Assembly (NCBI RefSeq): GCF_000725485.1
Contig: NZ_JOAG01000029.1
Span: 1 to 64,000, forward strand
DNA length: 64,000 nt
From: Nonomuraea candida
GTDB lineage: Bacteria > Actinomycetota > Actinomycetes > Streptosporangiales > Streptosporangiaceae
Reading direction: 5' to 3'
Shown here: piece by piece, positions 43,085 through 52,221 of the stretch
Position numbering within the stretch: the stretch's first letter is position 1
Layout: the number at the start of each line of letters is the position of its first letter
The notes under the pieces: model-generated
Told to the model about the DNA's origin: nothing
Database searches by the model: none
What the model saw: the letters and a program-made list of their open reading frames with translations, nothing else
Program-made: the position numbers and the translations under genes

Positions 43085-44848
43085 ATGATCGTAAAAGCCT
43101 TGGGACTCGTACTGGCCACGGCCCTGTCGCCCGCTGCGCCGGCCCCTGCGGCCGAGCTGCATGAGTGCGCGACCGCGACCACGCGCTGCGACGGCAGCGT
43201 CGAGGTCCCCCTCGATTGGGAGAACCCTTCCTCCGAACGCATCTCCGTGGCCTTCACCTTCATCCCGGCCAAGGACGCTGACGGCACGGTGGCGGCCAAC
43301 CGCGGCGGGCCACAACCGGCTCTGCCGGAGGTCCCCGTGATCCAACAGGTTCTCGGGCCCGTCCTCGACCGGAAGAACCTGCTGGTCATGGATCCGCGCG
43401 GGATGGGAAAGTCCTCGCCGCTGCGGTGCCCGGGAGCCGACCCCTTCAAGCCGGCGACCATTGCCGCCTGCGCCGAGAGCGTGGGCCCGCGGGGCGCGTA
43501 CTTCACCGCCGACCAGGCCTCGCACGACCTCGACGCGGTACGGCGCGCGCTCGGCCTGGGCAAGATGAGCTACTTCGGCAACTCCTACGGCACTCTGTAC
43601 GCCCAGGCGTACGTGGCCCGGTATCCGAACAGCGTGGACGCGATCTTCCTGGACAGTTCGCTGGTCATCGGTCGCGACGGGTACGCCGAGCAGGGGTTCC
43701 GCGCCCGGCTCGACTACCTCGATCTCGTCTGCGAGCGGTCGGAGGCGTGCGACTCGCTGCCGGGCACGGCCTCCGGCATCTGGACGAGGCTGGTGGACCG
43801 GCTGCGGAAGCAGCCCGACCCGCAGGTCACGATGCACCAAGCCTTCACGCTCCGCGAGCCGGCCGAAGCGGTGCTCGGCAGGGAGGTCGTCGCGGCCGCG
43901 CACGCCTACCTCAACGATGACCCGGCTCCGCTGCGCCGGCTGGCCCGGCTGACCCCCAAGACCATCCCGCCGTTCGACCCTCCATGGCTCGCGGGGCACG
44001 TGGCCTTTCGCTGTGGCGACGGCTCCTTCCCCTTCGACCGGCTGGCCTCGCCCGCCGAGCGTCAGGCCCAGGCCGAGCGGTACTACGAGCGGGAACGCCC
44101 CATGGCGCCCTATCGGCCCACCGACTTCTTCCCCGCCGAGGCGGTCGCCAGCCAGGAGTGGTGCATCAACTGGCCGACCCCGCGCCACAGCCCGCCGCGC
44201 CCGCCCGGACAGGCGCTGCCCGACGTGCCCGTCCTGGTGATGGCCGGGGACTTCGACGGCAACCGCCCCGCGGAGGTGGCGCGTTCGCTTCGGGTCTTCC
44301 CGAACGCGACCGTCATCCGGATTCCGTTCGGGATCCACGCGCAATCCCTTCTCCCGTCGCCGTTGGGGGAGTGCGTGCGCGGCATGCTGCGTACCTTCCT
44401 GACCACGAAGCAGGTGGTCGACCGGAAGTGCACCGGCGAGAACTACCGCGCCGTCGGCGCCTTTCCGCAGAAGCTCGGCGACCTGGCGCCGCACCCGGCC
44501 CGCCACCTCAGCTCCGGTCAGCGGCGGATCCTCGCGGCCGCCTTCGCCACCGCCGCCGACGCCACCGCCCGCCGCAACCCGCACGCCTTCTACTACTTCG
44601 GGCGGTCGGCCGAGCCCGGGCTGCGCGGCGGCCAGGTCACCTTCGGCCAGGACCTCACCCTCGACAAGGTGCGGTTCGTGCGCGACCTGCGGGTGAGCGG
44701 ATCGATCAAGCTCACCCCGGACGGCCGCGCCACCGCCACGCTCCGCGCCGAGACCGGCAGGCGCAGCCATGAGGTGACGCTGACCTGGACGGCGTTCGGA
44801 ACCCGCCCGTCCCTGTCCGGCACCTTCGACGGCATCCCCTTCGGCTAG
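43085..44848 (+). CDS. Secreted alpha/beta hydrolase (tripeptidyl-aminopeptidase-like)
   Basis: 587 aa with a signal peptide (MIVKALGLVLATALSPAAPA, cleavage after APAA-like sites). The alpha/beta hydrolase core: LLVMDPRGMGKSSPLRC (oxyanion strand), nucleophile elbow YFGNSYGTLYA (GNSYG), acid Asp in MAGDFDGNRP, and His in PFGIHAQS. Members of this family remove N-terminal peptides outside the cell in actinomycetes. Cys pairs (HECAT/TRCDGS, RCPG/AACAES) probably form disulfides. The last 120 residues (GRSAEPGLRGGQVTFGQD) are a beta-rich extension of unknown role. It appears monocistronic. Confidence 0.85.
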   Translation: MIVKALGLVLATALSPAAPAPAAELHECATATTRCDGSVEVPLDWENPSSERISVAFTFIPAKDADGTVAANRGGPQPALPEVPVIQQVLGPVLDRKNLLVMDPRGMGKSSPLRCPGADPFKPATIAACAESVGPRGAYFTADQASHDLDAVRRALGLGKMSYFGNSYGTLYAQAYVARYPNSVDAIFLDSSLVIGRDGYAEQGFRARLDYLDLVCERSEACDSLPGTASGIWTRLVDRLRKQPDPQVTMHQAFTLREPAEAVLGREVVAAAHAYLNDDPAPLRRLARLTPKTIPPFDPPWLAGHVAFRCGDGSFPFDRLASPAERQAQAERYYERERPMAPYRPTDFFPAEAVASQEWCINWPTPRHSPPRPPGQALPDVPVLVMAGDFDGNRPAEVARSLRVFPNATVIRIPFGIHAQSLLPSPLGECVRGMLRTFLTTKQVVDRKCTGENYRAVGAFPQKLGDLAPHPARHLSSGQRRILAAAFATAADATARRNPHAFYYFGRSAEPGLRGGQVTFGQDLTLDKVRFVRDLRVSGSIKLTPDGRATATLRAETGRRSHEVTLTWTAFGTRPSLSGTFDGIPFG

Positions 44849-44988
44849 GCCCCCTGGGACCCCCACGAGACGGTCAATGGCCTCGGTGCCGGTGAGGGCT
44901 CACCTGGTGGGCGGGCGGAACGGGACGACCGGTCGCCGGTTTCCGATGGCCGGATGGAACGAGCGCGCCGGGGGAACGGGCCGTGTGG

Positions 44989-45555
44989 TCATGCGCCCAG
45001 GCCGTTGAGCAGGGTGTCGATGATGCGGGTGGTCATGAGGTCGATGTCGGGCTCGGTCGTGCCGCCGCCCTGGGTCACCTCGTGGATGAGGGCGTAGTAG
45101 CAGCGGCGCGCCCATTCGATGTCGACATCGGCCCGGAGGAGCCCTTCCGACTGCGCCCGGCGGAAGAGCCGGCTGCAGGTGGCCAAGACGTCGGCGTGGA
45201 TGCGGGCGACCTCGGGATCGGGCGACACGGCGGCACGGCCCATCGCATATCCCCATCCGATCTTGACGCGCAGCACGTTGGCGGTCACGCGGTGCAGGAC
45301 GACCAGCGGGGGTGCGGTGTCGGAGACGGCGCTGTCCACGGCTTCGGCGAACTGTTCGGCGGCCCAGGCGGTCAGCGCCTCCACGAGGGTGGCCCGTGAG
45401 GCGAAGCGACGGTGCACGGTCGTGCGGGCGACACCGGCGGTTTCGGCGATCTGCTCCAGCGTGGCCGCCGGGTCCGCGCTCAGCGCGCGTTCCGCGCCCA
45501 CGAGGATCGCGCGCACGGTTCGCTCGGCATCCGCGCGGAGAGGTCTTGCTTGCAC
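44989..45555 (-). CDS. TetR-family transcriptional regulator
   Basis: 188 aa. HTH at about 30-55: TLEQIAETAGVARTTVHRRF followed by ASRATLVEALTAW. The rest is the helical ligand domain. GTG start at 45555. It diverges from an SDR gene across 107 bases containing a long inverted repeat (45591-45618), the likely operator for both. Probably represses the SDR until its ligand binds. Confidence 0.88.
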   Translation of the reverse strand: MQARPLRADAERTVRAILVGAERALSADPAATLEQIAETAGVARTTVHRRFASRATLVEALTAWAAEQFAEAVDSAVSDTAPPLVVLHRVTANVLRVKIGWGYAMGRAAVSPDPEVARIHADVLATCSRLFRRAQSEGLLRADVDIEWARRCYYALIHEVTQGGGTTEPDIDLMTTRIIDTLLNGLGA

Positions 45556-45590
45556 TCTGAAGACACTACATCAAAGTAGCTCATTGCTAG

Positions 45591-45618
45591 CGACTTGCAT
45601 CATTGATGTTGCAAGTCG
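45591..45618. promoter_or_regulatory. Inverted-repeat operator between tetR and SDR
   Basis: CGACTTGCA and TGCAAGTCG form perfect 9-bp arms 10 bases apart. A related half-site (CAATGATGCA) lies about 20 bases on, near the SDR promoter. Confidence 0.65.
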
Positions 45619-45662
45619 TAGGGTTTCCGCATCGTCAATGATGCAGTGAAGGGCGGAAACTC

Positions 45663-46445
45663 ATGGACATGCAGGTGCGCGGCAAGACCGCTGTGGTGAC
45701 CGGGGCGAGCCGGGGGATCGGGCTGGCGACCGTGGAGGCGCTGGTGGGTGAGGGCATGCGGGTGGTCGCCGCGGCGCGCGCCATCACGCCGGAGCTGGAG
45801 AAGACCGGGGCGATCGCCGTGCCGGTGGACCTGGCAGCGGCGGAAGGGCCGCAAAGGCTGATCGATGCCGCGCTGGCCGAGCTGGGCGAGATCGACCTGC
45901 TCGTCAACAACGTCGGCGGGGGTGACGGTGGCGCAGTGGGTGGATTCCTCTCCTTCGATGACGCTGTATGGCAGGAGATCTACGGACTCAACCTCTTCGC
46001 GGCCGTGCGGGCGACGCGGGCCGCGCTGCCCAGCTTGCTGCGGCGACGCGGTGTCATCGTCAACGTTTCGTCCAACGGGGCGCGGATCCCGCATGCCGGG
46101 CCTGTGCCGTACACGACCGCGAAGGCCGCGCTGACCGCCTTCGGCAAGGCGCTGGCCGAGGAGTTCGGGCCGCACGGCGTGCGTGTCAACACCGTGTCAC
46201 CCGGTCCGGTTCGCACCGCGATGTGGGAGGCCCATGACGGGTATGGCGCCGAGCTCGCCGCCGCCATGGGCATGGAGCGGGAACAACTGGTGGCCGGGCT
46301 GCCGGCGGTCATGGGGATGACCACCGGCAGGCTCGTGGAGCCCGCGGAGGTCGCGGCACTCATCACCTACCTCGCCTCGCCGCTCGCGGCCAGCGTCTCC
46401 GGGGCTGACTACATCGTGGACGGCGGCTCGATCAAGACGGTGTGA
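45663..46445 (+). CDS. SDR-family NAD(P)-dependent oxidoreductase
   Basis: 260 aa, complete classical SDR: TGASRGIG (cofactor loop, about 14-21), LLVNNVGG (NNAG variant), VNVSSNG (catalytic Ser), PYTTAKAAL (Tyr-x3-Lys) and NTVSPGPVRTAMWEA. The NADP preference is suggested by the basic AARA after beta2. The C-terminal SGADYIVDGGSIKTV is typical. It diverges from the TetR gene and is probably its target. Substrate unknown. Confidence 0.92.
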   Translation: MDMQVRGKTAVVTGASRGIGLATVEALVGEGMRVVAAARAITPELEKTGAIAVPVDLAAAEGPQRLIDAALAELGEIDLLVNNVGGGDGGAVGGFLSFDDAVWQEIYGLNLFAAVRATRAALPSLLRRRGVIVNVSSNGARIPHAGPVPYTTAKAALTAFGKALAEEFGPHGVRVNTVSPGPVRTAMWEAHDGYGAELAAAMGMEREQLVAGLPAVMGMTTGRLVEPAEVAALITYLASPLAASVSGADYIVDGGSIKTV

Positions 46446-46948
46446 ACCGGCTGGACGGGCGAGTGCTCCGCCGACGTGCGTGCAGGTGGCGAAGCGGGCC
46501 AGGGCCGCGCGCTCGTCCCGCCGGCGGTGGCGGACGTCGCCCGGCATGTACGCGAGGGAACGATTGGGGCTGCGGAACGGCGGATCGGTGACATCCCCTC
46601 CCCGGAGGGACCTCGCCCTGGCCGGGTGCCGATCTGTGTGTCACCATGCGCGAGTGATCGAAGTGCAGCCGGTTGCATCCTCGTCGCACGGAAGGCCCGG
46701 CCGGCCGCGAACCCCCGCGGGAATGTCGGTCGGCTCTGCCAGGGTGGGCTGACCACGAACATCGGTCACGGTCAGGCGCCGGCGGCTTGACGGGTGCCGG
46801 GCGTGGGCTCGGATCAGCACGCCGTCGAGAGAGGTGTCCCCTTGAGCGGCCTTGGCTCCCCGCATCCCTTGTGCTCCTGTCTCAGGCGCCGATGGGCCAC
46901 TCCACGCGGTGCGGTCGCGTTCGCCGTCATGGGCGGCGGTGGTCGTCC
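46446..46948. other. About 500 bases without a supportable gene
   Basis: Both strands have open frames from GC bias, but none carries an RBS plus a recognisable family. It separates the SDR from the MFS gene and should contain the MFS promoter. Confidence 0.4.
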
Positions 46949-48235
46949 GTGAGGCCGGTTCGCGAGGTCATCGCCCCCCTCAAGGTCCTGGGCTTTCGCC
47001 GGTACTACCTCGGGCACACCGCCTCGACGTTCGGGGACGCGCTGACTCCCCTGGCGATCGCGTTCGCCGTGCTGCACCTCACCGGATCACCCGCCGACCT
47101 CGGTATCGTCGTCCTCAGCACGCGGATACCCGTGATCGCGCTGAGCCTCCTCGGCGGCGCCCTCGGCGACCGCTTCTCCCGGCGTGACGTCATGCTGGTC
47201 GCCGACCTGATGCGCTTCCTCGCCCAGGGGGCCACGGCGGCGCTGCTCCTCAGCGGGACGGCCCGCATCTGGATGATCGTGCTCCTGCAACTCGTCGCGG
47301 GCATGGGGTCCGCCCTCTTCACCCCCGCCTCCGTGGGTCTTGTGGTCTCGCTCGCGGGCAGGGAACGGGTGCAGGAGGCCAACGCGTTGTTGTCGATGTC
47401 GCGCAGCCTCACCTCGCTGGCGGCGCTCAGCGTGGCCGGAGCGCTGGTGGCGACCGTCGGCCCCGGATGGGCGATCCTGATCGACGCGGCCACGTTCCTG
47501 GTGAGTGCGGTCTTTCTCGCCCGCCTTCCTCGCTCCCTCACCTCGCAGCGGCCGGCGGCGAGCACGGGGCTGCGGGCGGGCGTCAAGGGAGGTCTCGCGG
47601 AGGTCGCCAGGAGGCCGTGGCTGCTCACGTCGGTCGTCCATGTGGCGCTGACCAACCTGGTCGTGGTCGCGCCGTTCCTGGTGCTCGGCCCGTACGTGGC
47701 GGACCGGCATCTCGGCGGAGCGCCGGCCTGGGCCGCGATCGGCGTCGCGTACGCGGTCGGAGGACTCGCCGGCGGTCTGGTCGCCGCGCGCTGGAAGGCC
47801 TCGCGTCCCGTGGCGGCGACATTAGTGGTGTTCCTGGTGATGACGCCGTTGCCGGTGCTGCTGGCCGTACCTGCCGCTCTCTGGCTGCTGATGCCGGCCG
47901 CCTTTCTGGCCGGTCTGGAACTGGTGATCTACAACGTGCTGCAGACCTCCACCATCCAGCGCCACGTTCCCGAGCACCTCATCGCCAGGGTCAGCTCCGT
48001 CGTCACGCTGGGGGCGCTCGCGGCGGCGCCCCTGGGCATGGGGCTGGCCGGGCCGGCGGCGGAGGTGTTCGGCAGTGGCGCCGTTCTCGTGGGTGGCGCG
48101 CTGCTGGCCGTCCTGGGCACCGTCGCCGCCCTGCTCGTGCCTTCGGTGTGGCGGGTCAAGGACGGCCCCGGGGAGGGCGAACGGGCGGAGCCGGGCGGGA
48201 CGGGTCAGTCCAGCCAGCGGGCGGCGGCCTCGTAG
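46949..48235 (+). CDS. MFS transporter (12 TM, enterobactin-exporter/MdtH-like)
   Basis: 428 aa from GTG 46949 (MRPVREVIAPLKVLGFRRYY). Features: FRRYYLGHTASTFGDALTPL, the motif-A loop GGALGDRFSRRDVML, GMGSALFTPASVGLVVSLAG, and a second-half loop VAARWKASRPVA. About 12 hydrophobic helices. The opening LGFRRYYLGHTAS is common to EntS-like MFS exporters of actinomycetes. The substrate is unknown. Its 3' end overlaps the convergent hypothetical gene by 31 bases. Confidence 0.85.
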   Translation: MRPVREVIAPLKVLGFRRYYLGHTASTFGDALTPLAIAFAVLHLTGSPADLGIVVLSTRIPVIALSLLGGALGDRFSRRDVMLVADLMRFLAQGATAALLLSGTARIWMIVLLQLVAGMGSALFTPASVGLVVSLAGRERVQEANALLSMSRSLTSLAALSVAGALVATVGPGWAILIDAATFLVSAVFLARLPRSLTSQRPAASTGLRAGVKGGLAEVARRPWLLTSVVHVALTNLVVVAPFLVLGPYVADRHLGGAPAWAAIGVAYAVGGLAGGLVAARWKASRPVAATLVVFLVMTPLPVLLAVPAALWLLMPAAFLAGLELVIYNVLQTSTIQRHVPEHLIARVSSVVTLGALAAAPLGMGLAGPAAEVFGSGAVLVGGALLAVLGTVAALLVPSVWRVKDGPGEGERAEPGGTGQSSQRAAAS

Positions 48236-48585
48236 GTGGTGTCGGGGGTGCTGTTGAACGCGATGGCCGCGTCGGGGGCGTGCCGCCGGATCAGGTTGAT
48301 CACCAGTTCGAGCAGCTCGACCTGGTCTTCGGAGTGCCGCAGGCCGCCGCCGACGGTCACGCACTTCCACGGGTGGGCCCGCAGCGCGTTTCCGACGAGC
48401 GTTTCCACGTCGTCGCTTCCGTCCAGGCCGATCAGGCAGGTCTCGACGCTCACGCCATGATCGGCGAACTCGGCGAGCCCCGCCTCGATCGCCTCGACCA
48501 CCGGCTCGGGGTCCCAGGGGCCGGGCACGCGGCGCGGGTCGAGCCCGATGACGAGCACACGGGGCGGAGCGGCGGCGTCGTCCAT
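48205..48585 (-). CDS. Conserved hypothetical protein (126 aa)
   Basis: No named family. It has a Rossmann-like pattern: VLVIGLDPRRVPGPWDPEPV, VSVETCLIGLDGSDDVETLV, HPWKCVTVGGGLRHSEDQVE, LVINLIRRHAPDAAIAFN. The ATG is followed by an Ala/Pro tract. Similar small proteins occur widely in actinomycetes (recalled). Its 3' end overlaps the MFS 3' end in convergent orientation. Confidence 0.75.
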   Translation of the reverse strand: MDDAAAPPRVLVIGLDPRRVPGPWDPEPVVEAIEAGLAEFADHGVSVETCLIGLDGSDDVETLVGNALRAHPWKCVTVGGGLRHSEDQVELLELVINLIRRHAPDAAIAFNSTPDTTYEAAARWLD

Positions 48586-48820
48586 GCCCGCATGCTACGT
48601 GCCGTACAGCCGGCGAACCATGGGCGCCGTGGCTCCCCGGCTCACGGGCGAGATCGGTGGGAGGGACGCCCCGATCTCGTCCATCCAAGATCAACTGTCC
48701 AGCGGAAGCGCGGCCAGGGGTGATCTGCCGGCCGCTGATCCTCTCTGGCGCGGGGCCCGGATGAGGCCGGCGGGGCCGTCCGGTCGTCTCGATCGGACGG
48801 ACGCCCGGCGAAGGGGCCTG

Positions 48821-48979
48821 TCAGTAGCCGCCGCGGCGCGGGGCGGTGGTCGGGCGGCGGGACAGGTCGGTACGGACCGTGGGCTTGAGGTCGCGCGCCG
48901 GGTGCTCGTGCCGGAGCGGCGCCCCCTTGCGGCCGGTGGCCTTGGCCTGGTCGAGGGAGGCCGGGAGCTTGATGCGCAT
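48821..48979 (-). CDS. Small basic protein (52 aa), unrecognised
   Basis: A short gene with a strong RBS (CAGGAGAAGC directly before ATG 48979) that starts 16 bases after the stop of the RibD-like gene, so both are probably co-transcribed. Sequence begins MRIKLPASLDQAKATGRKGA and ends PTTAPRRGGY. Highly basic, no membrane segment. Function unknown; it could be a nucleic-acid-binding or secreted peptide, or a modified peptide precursor, but nothing here shows which. Confidence 0.6.
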   Translation of the reverse strand: MRIKLPASLDQAKATGRKGAPLRHEHPARDLKPTVRTDLSRRPTTAPRRGGY

Positions 48980-48995
48980 GCTTCTCCTGAGGGTT

Positions 48996-49568
48996 CTAGG
49001 CCCTGGTGAGCCAGGTGACCTGGGCGCCGTTGTCGAACGACTCGCGCCGGGTGGGGGTGAACAGGGTGGGGCTGAACGGGCCGTCGAACATCGGCACGCC
49101 GGCGCCCGCCACCACCGGGTAGCGCTTGAGGATGATCTCGTCGATCTCCGGGAGCAGGGCGGCGGCCAGCTTGCCGCCGCCGCAGAGGTAGATGTCCATG
49201 CCGGTGTCCTCGGCCTTGAGACGCCGTACGAGCTCGATCGGGTCGCCCGTCTCCACCCGCACCGTCGGGTCGTCGATGGTCAGCGTCGTGGAGACGACGT
49301 ACTGGCGCAGGTGGGAGTACGGGCTGGTGGTGGGGACCTCCAGCGCCGGCTCATAGGTGCCGCGGCCCATCACCAGGGTGTCGAAGACCCGGTTGGGCGC
49401 GTCTTCGAGGCCGGCCAGCCTGCGGATGTGGGTGGGGAGCGTCTCCGGGTAACGGGCGTTGATCCAGGCGATCATCTGGTCCGACACGGGATAGAAGTCG
49501 AACTCGGCGTTGGGGCCGGCGATGTAGCCGTCGAGCGAGACGCCGATGTAGTAGACAAGCTTTCGCAT
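48996..49568 (-). CDS. Dihydrofolate reductase-family protein (RibD C-terminal type)
   Basis: 190 aa from ATG 49568 with GGGAG 9 bases upstream. RibD_C/DHFR fold: MRKLVYYIGVSLDGYIAGPN at the start, TLVMGRGTYEPAL, QYVVSTTLTIDDPTVRV, DIYLCGGGKLAAALLPEIDE. Such stand-alone members use NAD(P)H but their substrates are mostly unknown; they are not the essential DHFR. It is divergent from a TetR gene with GTAGTACT-type palindromes between, and a 52-residue gene follows it. Confidence 0.88.
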   Translation of the reverse strand: MRKLVYYIGVSLDGYIAGPNAEFDFYPVSDQMIAWINARYPETLPTHIRRLAGLEDAPNRVFDTLVMGRGTYEPALEVPTTSPYSHLRQYVVSTTLTIDDPTVRVETGDPIELVRRLKAEDTGMDIYLCGGGKLAAALLPEIDEIILKRYPVVAGAGVPMFDGPFSPTLFTPTRRESFDNGAQVTWLTRA

Positions 49569-49585
49569 ACTGAGCAACTCCCGAT

Positions 49586-49623
49586 GTAGTACTCTGTCTG
49601 TAGTGCTTTGAAAGTAGTACTAC
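49586..49623. promoter_or_regulatory. TetR operator sites between the RibD-like and TetR genes
   Basis: GTAGTACTAC (49614-49623) is a perfect 10-bp palindrome, and GTAGTACT recurs at 49586-49593. They lie within 20-55 bases of both divergent starts, suiting repression of both genes. Confidence 0.65.
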
Positions 49624-49640
49624 AAGTGGAGTGGTGTCAA

Positions 49641-50213
49641 GTGCGGAAAAATCCGGAGCGGCGGCAGGCGCTGATCGACGCGGCCATCGAGGTGCTGGCC
49701 AGGGAGGGAGCGCGGGGGCTGACCTTCCGGGCCGTCGACACCGAGGCGGCCGTTCCGCCGGGCACGGCCTCCAACTACTTCGCCAACCGCGACGACCTGT
49801 TCATGCAGGTGGGCGGGCGCATCTACGAGCGGCTGCTGCCCGACGAGGCCGCGATCGCCCGCGGCCGGGAGGGCGTGCAGGACGAGGCCCGCTACGCCCA
49901 GCTCATGCACGAGCTGGTGGATCGCATCTCCGCCTTCAACTCCGGCTACCTGGCCCTGCTGGAGCTCCGGCTGGAGTCCACCCGCCGGCCCGAGCTTCGC
50001 GCCGTGCTGACCAAGCGCATCCGCGAGGACATCGACGCCAACATCGGCTACCACGCCGCCTCGGGCCTGCCCGGCGACTCGACCTCGGTGGTGCTGCTCT
50101 ACCTCGCGCTGAACTGGCTCATCGTGGAGCGGCTGACGCTGCCCGACATCTTCACCGACCAAGAGGTCCACGAACTGGTGGACGCCGCCGTACGCAGAGC
50201 CCTGAACGGCTGA
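49641..50213 (+). CDS. TetR-family transcriptional regulator
   Basis: 190 aa from GTG 49641 (MRKNPERRQALIDAAIEVLA) with GGAG 9-12 bases upstream; a TTG at 49608 would place the operator inside the gene and was rejected. HTH: GLTFRAVDTEAAVPPGTASN, YFANRDDLFMQVGGRIYERL. C-terminal helices follow. It probably controls the divergent RibD-like gene and possibly the MFS gene downstream (120 bases away on the same strand). Confidence 0.88.
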   Translation: MRKNPERRQALIDAAIEVLAREGARGLTFRAVDTEAAVPPGTASNYFANRDDLFMQVGGRIYERLLPDEAAIARGREGVQDEARYAQLMHELVDRISAFNSGYLALLELRLESTRRPELRAVLTKRIREDIDANIGYHAASGLPGDSTSVVLLYLALNWLIVERLTLPDIFTDQEVHELVDAAVRRALNG

Positions 50214-50333
50214 CGCGTTTTCGAGCGCAGCGGCGGGGCTTTGATGGTGGGGTCTGAAAGGTGCCGGTGACTGAGGCTCTGTCGCGCTTGGGTGGGTGCT
50301 CGTACGTCACACGCACCTGTCCGGACGGGAACC

Positions 50334-51494
50334 ATGTCCACCACCCTCGCCCCAATCCCCTCGCCCCTCGTCGGCCGGCTCGCGGTCGGCTCGCTCATGC
50401 TGGGCATCTTCGCCATCGTCACCAGCGAGATCCTGCCCATCGGCCTGCTGACCGCCATCGGCGGCGACTTCGGCGTCTCCGACGGCGTCACCGGGCTGAC
50501 CATGACGCTGCCCGGCATCGTCGCCGCGGTCGCCGCGCCCGCCGTCACCCTGACCACCGCGCGCGTCGATCGCCGGGTGATGCTGTGCGTCCTCATGGCG
50601 GTGCTCGCCGTGGCCGACGTGCTGGCCGCCGCGGCGACCTCCTACGGGGTCATGCTGGTCTCCCGGGTGCTCGTCGGGCTCACGATCGGCGGTTTCTGGT
50701 CGATCGGGGCGGGGCTGGCCGGCCGGCTGGTGCCGCCGCCCGCCGTCGGCGCCGCCACCGCCGTCATCTTCTCCGCCGTGCCGCTGGGCTCCGTGCTCGG
50801 CGTGCCGGCCGGCACCCTCATCGGCGACCTCGCCGGGTGGCGGAGCGCGTTCCTGGCGCTGGCCGCGCTCGCCGTGCTGGTGCTGGGTGCCCTGCTGGTG
50901 CTGCTGCCGCCGCTGCCCGCCCAGGAGGCGACCGGCGCCCGGGTCCTGCTGGGCCTGCTGCGCACCCGGGGGGTCGCCGTCGCGCTGGCGGCCACCTTTC
51001 TCGTCGTCCTGGCCCACTTCGGCACCTACACGTACGTGACGCCCTTCCTCCAGGACGTCACCGGCCTGCCGCCCGCGGCCGTCGGCGGCGTCCTGCTGGC
51101 GTACGGGGCCGCCGGGGTCGCGGGTAACTTCCTGGCCGGCCGGGCCGCCGGGACGCGGCTGCGCACCGCGTTCGCGATCTGCGCCTGCCTGGTCGCGGCC
51201 GTCACCCTGCTGCTGCCCTCGGCCGGCGCCACGACGGCCGGCGCCGTGGTGCTGCTGGTGATCTGGGGGCTGGCGTACGGGGGCGTGCCCGTCTGCTCGC
51301 AGGCGATGTTCGTCACCGCCGCCCCGAACGCCCCCGAGGCCGCCACGGTGCTCTTCACCTCCTCCTTCCAGGCGACCTTCGCCCTCGGCGCGTTCCTCGG
51401 AGGCCGGGTCGTCGACGCCTTCTCGGTCTCCGCCGTGATGGTCTGCGGCGGGCTGACGGCGCTGCTCACGGTGGCGTTCCTGCGCGGGCGTTGA
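50334..51494 (+). CDS. MFS transporter, DHA1 family
   Basis: 386 aa, 12 TM. Motifs: VTSEILPIGLLTAIGGDFGV at TM1, LTTARVDRRVMLCVLMAVLA (motif A variant), GGFWSIGAGLAGRLVPPPAV, and PAGTLIGDLAGWRSAFLALA (motif C, drug:H+ antiporters). Similar proteins export arabinose, purines or drugs. ATG 50334 with ACGGGAACC upstream. It follows the TetR gene, which may regulate it. Confidence 0.87.
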   Translation: MSTTLAPIPSPLVGRLAVGSLMLGIFAIVTSEILPIGLLTAIGGDFGVSDGVTGLTMTLPGIVAAVAAPAVTLTTARVDRRVMLCVLMAVLAVADVLAAAATSYGVMLVSRVLVGLTIGGFWSIGAGLAGRLVPPPAVGAATAVIFSAVPLGSVLGVPAGTLIGDLAGWRSAFLALAALAVLVLGALLVLLPPLPAQEATGARVLLGLLRTRGVAVALAATFLVVLAHFGTYTYVTPFLQDVTGLPPAAVGGVLLAYGAAGVAGNFLAGRAAGTRLRTAFAICACLVAAVTLLLPSAGATTAGAVVLLVIWGLAYGGVPVCSQAMFVTAAPNAPEAATVLFTSSFQATFALGAFLGGRVVDAFSVSAVMVCGGLTALLTVAFLRGR

Positions 51495-51530
51495 GCGCGG
51501 GCGTTGAGCGGGGGCGGGGCGGTGGGCATC

Positions 51531-52061
51531 ATGGGCGTCATGCCAGGGTTCGTCGATCCGGCGCCCGCGTTGCGGGAGTCGTTCCTGGCCGCGGTGGCGG
51601 AGTTCCGGGACGACCGCGATCACCCGGTGCCCTGGTTCGTGGGTGACGTCGATCCGGCGGCCCTGAGCGATCCGGCGGCCTTCGAGGCTTACGTGGCGCG
51701 GGTGCTCGGGGAGCGGACCGAGGCGGGCGTACGGGCCGGGTTCGTGCCGATGACCACGTTGTGGTGGGCCGACGGGGCGCGCTTCCTGGGCAGGCTGGCC
51801 ATCCGCCACCGGCTCACGCCGGCGCTGCGGGAGGACGGCGGGCACATCGGCTACGACGTTCGTCCCACCGCCCGCCGGCAGGGGCACGCGACGGCGATGC
51901 TGGCGGCGGCGCTGCCGGTCGCGCGGCGGCTGGGCGTCTCCCGGGCGCTGGTGATGTGCGAGGTGACGAACACGGCCTCGCGGCGGGTGATCGAGCGCAA
52001 CGGCGGCGTCCTGATCGACGTCACCGGACGCAAACGCCGCTACTGGGTGCCGACCGGGTGA
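51531..52061 (+). CDS. GNAT-family N-acetyltransferase
   Basis: 176 aa; start ATG 51531 (GGTGGG 4-9 upstream) or ATG 51540 (MPGFVDPAPALRESFLAAVA). Motif A: GGHIGYDVRPTARRQGHATA, MLAAALPVARRLGVSRALVM; motif B: CEVTNTASRRVIERNGGVLI. Ends RKRRYWVPTG, as in a family of small predicted acetyltransferases. Substrate unknown. It follows the MFS gene by about 36 bases and may be co-transcribed with it. Confidence 0.85.
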   Translation: MGVMPGFVDPAPALRESFLAAVAEFRDDRDHPVPWFVGDVDPAALSDPAAFEAYVARVLGERTEAGVRAGFVPMTTLWWADGARFLGRLAIRHRLTPALREDGGHIGYDVRPTARRQGHATAMLAAALPVARRLGVSRALVMCEVTNTASRRVIERNGGVLIDVTGRKRRYWVPTG

Positions 52062-52221
52062 GAACGCACGCCGCCCGTGCCGCGCGCCGGGGAAGAGTAC
52101 GCGCCGCCCGCGCCGCGTGCCGGGGAAGAGCGCACGCCGCCCGCGCGGCGTACCGGGGACATGGGGTGAAGTTTGCCGGTCGGAGGGGGCGGTCAGAGGC
52201 CGGCGAGGACAGGGAACGGAC

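Noticed and set aside
42923..44866. 647-aa open frame antisense to the alpha/beta hydrolase
   Set aside because: The opposite strand encodes a complete signal-peptide hydrolase with an intact catalytic triad; this frame has no motif.
46476..46790. 104-aa frame between the SDR and MFS genes
   Set aside because: No RBS or family, and equally open frames exist on the other strand.
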